Shown: piece by piece, positions 51,945 to 62,932 of the stretch
Numbering within the stretch: position 1 is the stretch's first letter
Layout: every line of letters starts with the position of its first letter
NCBI RefSeq assembly: GCF_026212465.1
Contig: NC_080059.1
Location: forward strand, 23,026,159-23,090,158
Origin: Amaranthus tricolor
Lineage: Eukaryota; Streptophyta; Magnoliopsida; Caryophyllales; Amaranthaceae
Length of the DNA: 64,000 nt
Direction: 5' to 3'
Notes under the pieces: model-generated
Seen by the model: only the letters and a program-made list of their open reading frames with translations
Told to the model about the DNA's origin: nothing
Databases searched by the model: none
Program-made: the position numbers and the translations under genes

Positions 51945-53275
51945 GGCACTTTCGCGCATAAAATAACTCAAACTTGGTACTTTTTGCACGAAACTTTGCA
52001 CACAACACTATTTGGTATATATTATTGTGTTGAAGTGGTTAGAATTGAAAATCATCGTCATATGCTAGAGATTACGTGTTAAGTTGCGATTTTATGGGTT
52101 TTTTAGCTTTTTTGTCACTTTTGCGCATAATGTAGCTCAAACTTGGTTTATTTTGCACGAAACTTGGCACACAACACTATTGGTGTATATTATTGTGTAG
52201 TGGTTAGAATTGTAAATAATAGTCATATGCTAGAAATTACGTATTAAGTTGGGATTTTAAGCATTTTTAAAGCTTTTTTGGCACTTTTGCGCATAAAGTT
52301 GGTAAAACTTGATTTGTTTTGCACGAAACTTGACACACATCACTATTTTGTATATATTATTGTGTTGAAGTTGTTAGAATCGAAAATAATAGTCATATTC
52401 TAGAAATTACGTGTTAAGTTGCGATTTAATGGGTTTTTAAGCTTTTTGGCACTTTCGCGCATAAAGTAGCTCAAACTTGAATTGTTTTGCATGAAACATG
52501 GCACACAACACTATTTGGTATATATTATTGTGTTGAAGTTGTTAGAATTGAAAATTGTAGTCATATGCTAGAAATTACGTGTTAAATTGCGATTTTATGG
52601 GTTTTTAAGCTTTTTAGGCACTTTCGCGCATAAAGTAGGTCAAACTTGATTTGCTTTGCACGAAACTTTGCAAACAACACTATTTGGTATATATTATTGT
52701 CTTGAGGTGGTTAGAATTGAAAATCATTGTCATATGCTAGAAATTACGAGTTAAGTTGCGATTTTATGGGTTTTTAAGCTTTTTTTGGCACTTTCGCGCA
52801 TAAAGTAGCTCAAACTTGGTGTGTTTTGCACAAAACTTTGCACACAACACTATTTAGTATATATTATTGTGTTGAAGTTGTTAGAATTGAAAATCATCGT
52901 CATATGCTAGAAATTACGTGTTAAGTTGCGATTTTATGGGTTTTTAAGCTTTTTGGGCACTTTTGCGCATAAAGTAGCTCAAACTTTGTTTGTTTTATAC
53001 GAAACTTGGAACTATATACTATTTGGTATATATTATTGTGTTGAAGTGGTTAGAATTGAAAATAATAGTCATATGCTAGAAATTACGTGTTAAGTTGCGA
53101 ATTTATGGGTTTTTAAGTTTTTTTGGCTCTTTCGCGCATTAAGTAGCTCAAACTTGATTTGTTTTGCTCGAAACATGGCACACAACACTATTTGGTATAT
53201 ATTATTGTGTTGAAGTTGTTAGAATTGAAAATAATAGTCATATCCTACAAATAACGTGTTAAGTTGCGATTTTAT

Positions 53276-53465
53276 GGGTTTATTAGCTTTTTTGGCACTT
53301 TCGCGCATAAAGTAGCTCAAACTTGGTTTGTTTTGCACGAAACTTGGCACACAACACTATATGGTATATATTATTGTGTTGAAGTGGTTAGAATTTAAAA
53401 TAATAGTCATATGCTAGAACTTACGTGTTAAGTTGCTATTTTATGGGTTTTTAAGGTTTTTTGGC
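53276..53465 (+). repeat. Repeated segment inside the 5.6-kb unit (partner 56234-56422)
   Basis: GGGTTTATTAGCTTTTTTGG, the ACTATATGG monomer, TAGAACTTACG, TTGCTATTTTATGG and TTTTTAAGGTTTTTTGG occur in the same order at about 53276 and about 56234, offset about 2,957 bp. After this they diverge (CTCGAACATGG against CTCAAACTTGG). It shows an older duplication within the long HOR. Confidence 0.75.
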
Positions 53466-53793
53466 ACTTTCGCGCATAAAGTAGCTCGAACATGGTACTT
53501 TTTGCACGAAACATTGCACACAACACTATTTGGTATATATTATTGTGTTGAAGTGGTTAGAATTGAAAATCATCGTCATATGCTAGAGATTACGTGTGAA
53601 GTTGCGATTTTATGGGTTTTTTAATCTTTTTTTGGCACTTTTGCGCATAATGTAGCTCAAACTTGGTTTGTTTTGCACGAAACTTGGCACACAACAATAT
53701 ATTGTATATATTATTGTGTTGAAGTGGTTAGAATTGAAAATAATAGTCATATGCTAGAAAAAGTAGCGATTTTATGGGTTTTTAAGCTTTTTT

Positions 53794-53886
53794 GGCACTT
53801 TCGCCGCACAAAGTAGCTCAAACTTGGTTTGTTTTGCACGAAACTTGGCACATAACACTATTTTATGCATTTTTTAAGCTTTTTTT
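53794..53886 (+). repeat. Truncated monomer, about 93 bp (HOR copy 1)
   Basis: After AACACTATTT the sequence jumps to TATGCATTTTTTAAGC, losing about 76 bp from the TATATATT region to the TTTTATGGG region. The junction falls at a shared TTTTATG-like stretch, consistent with short-homology deletion. Copy 1 has an extra C in TTCGCCGCAC. Confidence 0.8.
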
Positions 53887-55599
53887 CGCACTTTCGCACA
53901 TAAAGTAGCTCAAACTTGATTTTTTTTACATGAAACATGGCCCCAAAAAACTATTTGGTATATATTATTGTGTTGAAGTTGTTAGAATTGAAAATAATAG
54001 TCTTATGCTAGAAATTACGTGTTAAGTTGCGATTTTATGGGCTTTTAAGCTTTTTTGGCACTTTCGCGCATAAAGTTGCTCGAACTTGGTACTTTTTGCA
54101 CGAAACTTTGCACACAACACTATTTGGTATATATATTATTGTGTTGAAGTGGTTAGAATTGAAAATCATCGTCATATGCTAGAGATTACGTGTGAAGTTG
54201 CGATTTTTTGGGTTTTTTAGCTTTTTTTTGGCACTTTTGCGCATAAAGTAGCTCAAACTTGGTTTTTTTTGCACGAAACTTTGCACACAACACTATATGG
54301 TATATATTATTGTGTTGAAGTGGTTAGAATTGAAAATAATAGTCCATATGCTAGAAAAAGTAGCGATTTTATGGGTTTTTTAAGCTTTTTTGGCACTTTC
54401 GCGCATAAAGTAGCTCAAACTTGGTTTGTTTTGCACGAAACTTTGCATACAACACTATTTGGTATATATATTGTGTTGAAGTGGTTAGAATTGAAAATAA
54501 TAGTCATATGCTAGAAATTACGTGTTAAGTTGCGATTTTATGGGTTTTTAAGTTTTTTTGGCACTTTCGCGCATAAAGTAGCTCAAACATGATTTGTTTT
54601 GCTCGAAACATGGCACACAACACTATTTTGTATATATTATTGTGTTGAAGTTGTTAGAATTGAAAATAATAGTCATATCCTACAAATTACGTGTTAAGTT
54701 GCGATTTTATGGGTTTTTAAGCTTTTTAGGCACTTTCGCGCATAAAGTAGCTCAAACTTGATTTGTTTTGCACGAAACTTAGCGCACAACACTATTTGGT
54801 ATATATTATTGTGTTGAAGTGGTTGGATTTGAAAATAAAAGTCATATGCTAGAAATTACGTGTTAAGTTGCGATTTTATGGGTATTTAAGCTTTTTAGGC
54901 ACTTTCGCCGCATAAAATAGCTCAAACTTGATTCTTTTTGCACGAAACTTTGCACACAACTCTATTTGGTATATATAATTGTGTTGAGGTGGTTAGAATT
55001 GAAAATCATCGTCATATGCTAGAAATTACTTGTTAAGTTGCGATTTTATGGGTTTATTAGCTTTTTTGGCACTTTCGCACATAAAGTAGCGTAAACTTGG
55101 TGTGTTTTGCACAAAACTTTGCACACAAAAATATTTGGTATATATTATTGTGTTGAAGTGGTTAGAATTGAAAATAATAGTCATATCCTACAAATCACGT
55201 GTTAAGTTGCGATTTTATGGGTTTTTAAGGTTTTTTTGGCACTTTTGCGCATAATGTAGCTCAAACTTGGTTTGTTTTGCACGAAACTTAGCACACAACA
55301 CTATATGGTATATATTATTGTGTTGAAGTGGTTAGAATTTAAAATAATAGTCATATGATAGAACTTACGTGTTAAGTTGCGATTTGATGGGTTTTTAAGG
55401 TTTTTTGGCATTTTCACGCATAAAGTAGCTCAAACTTAGTTTGTTTTGCACGAAACATGGCACACAACACTATTTGGTATATATTATTGTGTTGAAGATG
55501 TTAGAATTGAAAATAATTGTCATATGCTAGAAATTACGTGTGAAATTTCGATTTAATGGGCTTTTAAGCTTTTTTGGCACTTTCGCGCATAAAGTAGCT

Positions 55600-55612
55600 C
55601 AAACTTGGTTTG
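55600..55612. repeat. Short hairpin-capable palindrome CAAACTTGGTTTG (example copy)
   Basis: Five-base arms CAAAC and GTTTG are separated by TTG. Monomers with CAAACATGGTTTG keep the arms with a different loop. Monomers with CAAACTTGATTTG lose one pair. It alternates with these variants across the window. Confidence 0.65.
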
Positions 55613-55633
55613 TTTTGCACGAAACTTTGCACA

Positions 55634-55663
55634 CAACACTATTTGGTATATATTATTGTGTTG
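55634..55663. repeat. Dyad symmetry CAACAC / GTGTTG (example copy)
   Basis: A 6-bp arm CAACAC and its reverse complement GTGTTG flank 18 bp of AT-rich DNA containing TATATAT. The arrangement recurs in most monomers of all three blocks. In block B it reads the same on the + strand because it is symmetric. Some variants break the left arm (CAATAC, CGACAC). Confidence 0.75.
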
Positions 55664-57434
55664 AAGTGGTTAGAATTGAAAATAATAGTCATATGCTAGA
55701 AATTACGTGTTAAGTTGCGATTTTATGGGTTTTTAAGTTTTTTTGGCACTTTCGCGCATAAAGTAGCTCAAACTTGATTTGTTTTGCTCGAAACATGGCG
55801 CACAACACTATTTGGTATATATTATTGTGTTGAAGTTGTTAGAATTGAAAATAATAGTCATATCCTACAAATTACGTGTTAAGTTGCGATTTTATGGGTT
55901 TTTAAGCTTTTTAGGCACTTTCGCGCATAAAGTAGCTCAAACTTGATTTGTTTCGCACGAAACTTAGCGCACAACGCTATTTGGTATATATTATTGTGTT
56001 GAAGTGGTTAGATTTGAAAATAAAAGTCATATGCTAGAAATTACGTGTTAAGTTGCGATTTTATGGGTATTTAAGCTTTTTAGGCACTTTTCCGCATAAA
56101 ATAGCTCAAACTTGATTCTTTTTGCACGAAACTTTGCACACAACTCTATTTGGTATATATAATTGTGTTGAGGTGGTTAGAATTGAAAATCATCATCATA
56201 TGCTAGAAATTACTTGTTAAGTTGCGATTTTATGGGTTTATTAGCTTTTTTGGCACTTTCGCGCATAAAGTAGCTCAAACTTGGTTTGTTTTGCACGAAA
56301 CTTGGCACACAACACTATATGGTATATATTATTGTGTTGAAGTGGTTAGAATTTAAAATAATAGTCATATGCTAGAACTTACGTGTTAAGTTGCTATTTT
56401 ATGGGTTTTTAAGGTTTTTTGGCACTTTCGCGCATAAAGTAGCTCAAACTTGGTTTGTTTTGCACGAAACATGGCACACAACACTATTTGGTATATATTA
56501 TTGTGTTGAAGATGTTAGAATTGAAAATAATAGTCATATGCTAGAAATTACGTGTGAAATTTCGATTTTATGGGCTTTTAAGCTTTTGTGGCACTTTCGC
56601 GAATAAAGTAGCTAAAACTTGGTTTGTTTTGCACGAAACTTGACACACATCACTATTTTGTATATATTATTGTGTTGAAGTGGTTAGAATTTAAAATAAT
56701 AGTCATATGCTAGAAATTACGTGTTAAGTTGCGATTTTATGGGTTTTTAAGCTTTTTTTGGCACTTTCGCGCATAAAGTAGCTCAAACTTGATTTGTTTT
56801 GCATGAAACATGGCACACAACAATATTTGGTACAAATTATTGTGTTGAAGTTGTTAGAATTGAAAATAATAGTCATATGCTAGAAATTACGTGTTAAATT
56901 GCGATTTTATGGGTTTTTAAGCTTTTTAGGCACTTTCGCGCATAAAGCAGCTCAAACTTGATTTGTTTTGCACGAAACTTTGCAAACAACTTTTTTTGGT
57001 ATATATTATTGTGTTGAGGTGGTTAGAATTGAAAATCATTGTCATATGCTAGAAATTACGTGTTAAGTTGCGATTTTATGAGTTTAAAAGCTTTTTTGGC
57101 ACTTTCGCGCATAAAGTAGCTCAAACTTGCTGTGTTTTGCACAAAACTTTGCATACAACACTATTTGGTATATATTATTGTGTTGAAGTGGTTAGAATTG
57201 AAAATCATCGTCATATGCTAGAAATTACGTGTTAAGTTGCGATTTTATGGCTTTTTAAGCGTTTTTGGCACTTTTGCGCATAAAGTAGCTCAAACTTTGT
57301 TTGTTTTACACGAAACATGGCACTATATACTATTTGGTATATATTATTGTGTTGAAGTGGTTAGAATTGAAAATAATAGTCATATGCTAGAAATTACGTG
57401 TTAAGATGCGTTTTTATGGATTTTAAAATTTTTT

Positions 57435-57572
57435 GGCACTTTCGCGCATAATGTAGCTCAAACACGATTTGTTTTGCACGAAACTTTGCACACAAAACTA
57501 TTGTGTTGAAGTGGTTGTCATATGCTATAAATTACGTGTTAAGTTGCGATTTTATGGGTTTTTAAGCTTTTT
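57435..57572 (+). repeat. Internally deleted monomer, 138 bp (HOR copy 2)
   Basis: Carries the same two deletions with the same junctions as the monomer at 51807-51944, so both were present before copies 1 and 2 separated. Confidence 0.85.
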
Positions 57573-59419
57573 GGCACTTTCGCGCATAAAATAACTCAAA
57601 CTTGGTACTTTTTGCACGAAACTTTGCACACAACACTATTTGGTATATATTATTGTGTTGAAGTGGTTAGAATTGAAAATCATCGTCATATGCTAGAGAT
57701 TACGTGTTAAGTTGCGATTTTATGGGTTTTTTAGCTTTTTTGTCACTTTTGCGCATAATGTAGCTCAAACTTGGTTTATTTTGCACGAAACTTGGCACAC
57801 AACACTATTGGTGTATATTATTGTGTAGTGGTTAGAATTGTAAATAATAGTCATATGCTAGAAATTACGTATTAAGTTGGGATTTTAAGCATTTTTAAAG
57901 CTTTTTTGGCACTTTTGCGCATAAAGTTGGTAAAACTTGATTTGTTTTGCACGAAACTTGACACACATCACTATTTTGTATATATTATTGTGTTGAAGTT
58001 GTTAGAATCGAAAATAATAGTCATATTCTAGAAATTACGTGTTAAGTTGCGATTTAATGGGTTTTTAAGCTTTTTGGCACTTTCGCGCATAAAGTAGCTC
58101 AAACTTGAATTGTTTTGCATGAAACATGGCACACAACACTATTTGGTATATATTATTGTGTTGAAGTTGTTAGAATTGAAAATTGTAGTCATATGCTAGA
58201 AATTACGTGTTAAATTGCGATTTTATGGGTTTTTAAGCTTTTTAGGCACTTTCGCGCATAAAGTAGGTCAAACTTGATTTGCTTTGCACGAAACTTTGCA
58301 AACAACACTATTTGGTATATATTATTGTCTTGAGGTGGTTAGAATTGAAAATCATTGTCATATGCTAGAAATTACGAGTTAAGTTGCGATTTTATGGGTT
58401 TTTAAGCTTTTTTGGCACTTTCGCGCATAAAGTAGCTCAAACTTGGTGTGTTTTGCACAAAACTTTGCACACAACACTATTTAGTATATATTATTGTGTT
58501 GAAGTTGTTAGAATTGAAAATCATCGTCATATGCTAGAAATTACGTGTTAAGTTGCGATTTTATGGGTTTTTAAGCTTTTTGGGCACTTTTGCGCATAAA
58601 GTAGCTCAAACTTTGTTTGTTTTATACGAAACTTGGAACTATATACTATTTGGTATATATTATTGTGTTGAAGTGGTTAGAATTGAAAATAATAGTCATA
58701 TGCTAGAAATTACGTGTTAAGTTGCGAATTTATGGGTTTTTAAGTTTTTTTGGCTCTTTCGCGCATTAAGTAGCTCAAACTTGATTTGTTTTGCTCGAAA
58801 CATGGCACACAACACTATTTGGTATATATTATTGTGTTGAAGTTGTTAGAATTGAAAATAATAGTCATATCCTACAAATTACGTGTTAAGTTGCGATTTT
58901 ATGGGTTTATTAGCTTTTTTGGCACTTTCGCGCATAAAGTAGCTCAAACTTGGTTTGTTTTGCACGAAACTTGGCACACAACACTATATGGTATATATTA
59001 TTGTGTTGAAGTGGTTAGAATTTAAAATAATAGTCATATGCTAGAACTTACGTGTTAAGTTGCTATTTTATGGGTTTTTAAGGTTTTTTGGCACTTTCGC
59101 GCATAAAGTAGCTCGAACATGGTACTTTTTGCACGAAACATTGCACACAACACTATTTGGTATATATTATTGTGTTGAAGTGGTTAGAATTGAAAATCAT
59201 CGTCATATGCTAGAGATTACGTGTGAAGTTGCGATTTTATGGGTTTTTAATCTTTTTTTGGCACTTTTGCGCATAATGTAGCTCAAACTTGGTTTGTTTT
59301 GCACGAAACTTGGCACACAACAATATATTGTATATATTATTGTGTTGAAGTGGTTAGAATTGAAAATAATAGTCATATGCTAGAAAAAGTAGCGATTTTA
59401 TGGGTTTTTAAGCTTTTTT

Positions 59420-59511
59420 GGCACTTTCGCGCACAAAGTAGCTCAAACTTGGTTTGTTTTGCACGAAACTTGGCACATAACACTATTTTATGCATTTTTT
59501 AAGCTTTTTTT
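59420..59511 (+). repeat. Truncated monomer, about 92 bp (HOR copy 2)
   Basis: The same junction as at 53794-53886. It is the strongest single landmark for aligning copies of the 5.6-kb unit, because no other monomer in the window is this short. Confidence 0.8.
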
Positions 59512-62500
59512 CGCACTTTCGCACATAAAGTAGCTCAAACTTGATTTTTTTTACATGAAACATGGCCCAAAAAACTATTTGGTATATATTATTGTGTTGA
59601 AGTTGTTAGAATTGAAAATAATAGTCTTATGCTAGAAATTACGTGTTAAGTTGCGATTTTATGGGCTTTTAAGCTTTTTTGGCACTTTCGCGCATAAAGT
59701 TGCTCGAACTTGGTACTTTTTGCACGAAACTTTGCACACAACACTATTTGGTATATATATTATTGTGTTGAAGTGGTTAGAATTGAAAATCATCGTCATA
59801 TGCTAGAGATTACGTGTGAAGTTGCGATTTTTTGGGTTTTTTAGCTTTTTTTGGCACTTTTGCGCATAAAGTAGCTCAAACTTGGTTTTTTTTGCACGAA
59901 ACTTTGCACACAACACTATATGGTATATATTATTGTGTTGAAGTGGTTAGAATTGAAAATAATAGTCATATGCTAGAAAAAGTAGCGATTTTATGGGTTT
60001 TTAAGCTTTTTTGGCACTTTCGCGCATAAAGTAGCTCAAACTTGGTTTGTTTTGCACGAAACTTTGCATACAACACTATTTGGTATATATTATTGTGTTG
60101 AAGTGGTTAGAATTGAAAATAATAGTCATATGCTAGAAATTACGTGTTAAGTTGCGATTTTATGGGTTTTTAAGTTTTTTTGGCACTTTCGCGCATAAAG
60201 TAGCTCAAACATGATTTGTTTTGCTCGAAACATGGCACACAACACTATTTTGTATATATTATTGTGTTGAAGTTGTTAGAATTGAAAATAATAGTCATAT
60301 CCTACAAATTACGTGTTAAGTTGCGATTTTATGGGTTTTTAAGCTTTTTAGGCACTTTCGCGCATAAAGTAGCTCAAACTTGATTTGTTTTGCACGAAAC
60401 TTAGCGCACAACACTATTTGGTATATATTATTGTGTTGAAGTGGTTGGATTTGAAAATAAAAGTCATATGCTAGAAATTACGTGTTAAGTTGCGATTTTA
60501 TGGGTATTTAAGCTTTTTAGGCACTTTCGCGCATAAAATAGCTCAAACTTGATTCTTTTTGCACGAAACTTTGCACACAACTCTATTTGGTATATATAAT
60601 TGTGTTGAGGTGGTTAGAATTGAAAATCATCGTCATATGCTAGAAATTACTTGTTAAGTTGCGATTTTATGGGTTTATTAGCTTTTTTGGCACTTTCGCA
60701 CATAAAGTAGCGTAAACTTGGTGTGTTTTGCACAAAACTTTGCACACAAAAATATTTGGTATATATTATTGTGTTGAAGTGGTTAGAATTGAAAATAATA
60801 GTCATATCCTACAAATCACGTGTTAAGTTGCGATTTTATGGGTTTTTAAGGTTTTTTTTGGCACTTTTGCGCATAATGTAGCTCAAACTTGGTTTGTTTT
60901 GCACGAAACTTAGCACACAACACTATATGGTATATATTATTGTGTTGAAGTGGTTAGAATTTAAAATAATAGTCATATGCTAGAACTTACGTGTTAAGTT
61001 GCGATTTGATGGGTTTTTAAGGTTTTTTGGCATTTTCACGCATAAAGTAGCTCAAACTTAGTTTGTTTTGCACGAAACATGGCACACAACACTATTTGGT
61101 ATATATTATTGTGTTGAAGATGTTAGAATTGAAAATAATTGTCATATGCTAGAAATTACGTGTGAAATTTCGATTTAATGGGCTTTTAAGCTTTTTTGGC
61201 ACTTTCGCGCATAAAGTAGATCAAACTTGGTTTGTTTTGCACGAAACTTTGCACACAACACTATTTGGTATATATTATTGTGTTGAAGTGGTTAGAATTG
61301 AAAATAATAGTCATATGCTAGAAATTACGTGTTAAGTTGCGATTTTATGGGTTTTTAAGTTTTTTTGGCACTTTCGCGCATAAAGTAGCTCAAACTTGAT
61401 TTGTTTTGCTCGAAACATGGCGCACAACACTATTTGGTATATATTATTGTGTTGAAGTTGTTAGAATTGAAAATAATAGTCATATCCTACAAATTACGTG
61501 TTAAGTTGCGATTTTATGGGTTTTTAAGCTTTTTAGGCACTTTCGCGCATAAAGTAGCTCAAACTTGATTTGTTTCGCACGAAACTTAGCGCACAACGCT
61601 ATTTGGTATATATTATTGTGTTGAAGTGGTTAGATTTGAAAATAAAAGTCATATGCTAGAAATTACGTGTTAAGTTGCGATTTTATGGGTATTTAAGCTT
61701 TTTAGGCACTTTTCCGCATAAAATAGCTCAAACTTGATTCTTTTTGCACGAAACTTTGCACACAACTCTATTTGGTATATATAATTGTGTTGAGGTGGTT
61801 AGAATTGAAAATCATCATCATATGCTAGAAATTACTTGTTAAGTTGCGATTTTATGGGTTTATTAGCTTTTTTGGCACTTTCGCGCATAAAGTAGCTCAA
61901 ACTTGGTTTGTTTTGCACGAAACTTGGCACACAACACTATATGGTATATATTATTGTGTTGAAGTGGTTAGAATTTAAAATAATAGTCATATGCTAGAAC
62001 TTACGTGTTAAGTTGCTATTTTATGGGTTTTTAAGGTTTTTTGGCACTTTCGCGCATAAAGTAGCTCAAACTTGGTTTGTTTTGCACGAAACATGGCACA
62101 CAACACTATTTGGTATATATTATTGTGTTGAAGATGTTAGAATTGAAAATAATAGTCATATGCTAGAAATTACGTGTGAAATTTCGATTTTATGGGCTTT
62201 TAAGCTTTTGTGGCACTTTCGCGAATAAAGTAGCTAAAACTTGGTTTGTTTTGCACGAAACTTGACACACATCACTATTTTGTATATATTATTGTGTTGA
62301 AGTGGTTAGAATTTAAAATAATAGTCATATGCTAGAAATTACGTGTTAAGTTGCGATTTTATGGGTTTTTAAGCTTTTTTTGGCACTTTCGCGCATAAAG
62401 TAGCTCAAACTTGATTTGTTTTGCATGAAACATGGCACACAACAATATTTGGTACAAATTATTGTGTTGAAGTTGTTAGAATTGAAAATAATAGTCATAT

Positions 62501-62932
62501 GCTAGAAATTACTTGTTAAATTGCGATTTTGTGGGTTTTTAAGCTTTTTAGGCACTTTCGCGCATAAAGCAGCTCAAACTTGATTTGTTTTGCACGAAAC
62601 TTTGCAAACAACTTTATTTGGTATATATTATTGTGTTGAGGTGGTTAGAATTGAAAATCATTGTCATATGCTAGAAATTACGTGTTAAGTTGCGATTTTA
62701 TGAGTTTAAAAGCTTTTTTGGCACTTTCGCGCGTAAAGTAGCTCAAACTTGCTGTGTTTTGCACAAAACTTTGCATACAACACTATTTGGTATATATTAT
62801 TGTGTTGAAGTGGTTAGAATTGAAAATCATCGTCATATGCTAGAAATTACGTGTTAAGTTGCGATTTTATGGCTTTTTAAGCGTTTTTGGCACTTTTGCG
62901 CATAAAGTAGCTCAAACTTTGTTTGTTTTACA

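Larger units (their letters stand above)
55576..55744 (+). repeat. Reference 169-bp satellite monomer
   Basis: A clean monomer chosen to describe the unit, counted from GGCACTTTCG to the base before the next such motif; it is exactly 169 bp. It contains a short palindrome CAAACTTGGTTTG at 55600-55612, the dyad CAACAC...GTGTTG at 55634-55663 around an AT-rich core, and an NdeI site CATATG at 55690-55695. A HindIII site AAGCTT lies at 55566-55571, just before the unit start, as in most monomers. A hand-made consensus has about 23 C and 33 G of 169, six CpG and no CNG. The phase of the monomer is arbitrary. Confidence 0.9.
54400..56255 (+). repeat. 7-monomer-offset duplication inside the 5.6-kb unit
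   Basis: About 54400-55070 matches about 55580-56255 at 1,185 bp offset (GAAAATAAAA at 54831 and 56016). Shared variants are TTTTGCTCGAAACATGG, GTCATATCCTAC, TTAGCGCACAAC, GGGTATTTAAGC, TTGATTCTTTTTGC and ATTACTTGTTAAG. The same pair is found in copy 2 at 60453 and 61637 (offset 1,184), so it predates the 5.6-kb duplication. Confidence 0.78.
51683..57310 (+). repeat. Very long HOR of block C, copy 1 (5,628 bp, about 33 monomers)
   Basis: The motif CGAAACATGGCACTATATAC begins at 51683, 57311 and 62933, giving periods of 5,628 and 5,622 bp. The intervening monomers are collinear, including rare landmarks: a 138-bp monomer, an AGTAGCGATTTT monomer, a 92-93-bp monomer, AAAATAAAAGTC monomers and a GGTACAAATTATTG monomer. 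Copy 1 has several extra single bases relative to copy 2. The left edge is at the gap, so the copy may have begun further left. Confidence 0.9.
57311..62932 (+). repeat. Very long HOR of block C, copy 2 (5,622 bp, about 33 monomers)
   Basis: Collinear with copy 1 over its whole length and near-identical by eye. Differences are few substitutions (for example ACTTGTTAAATTGCG at about 62512 against ACGTGTTAAATTGCG) and several one-base indels. It lies wholly inside contiguous sequence, so it is the best copy for defining the unit. Confidence 0.92.

Noticed and set aside
55645..55657. TATATATTATT as a TATA box in every monomer
   Set aside because: No downstream transcript, initiator or gene can be supported. 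It is a fixed part of the repeat and the core of the dyad.
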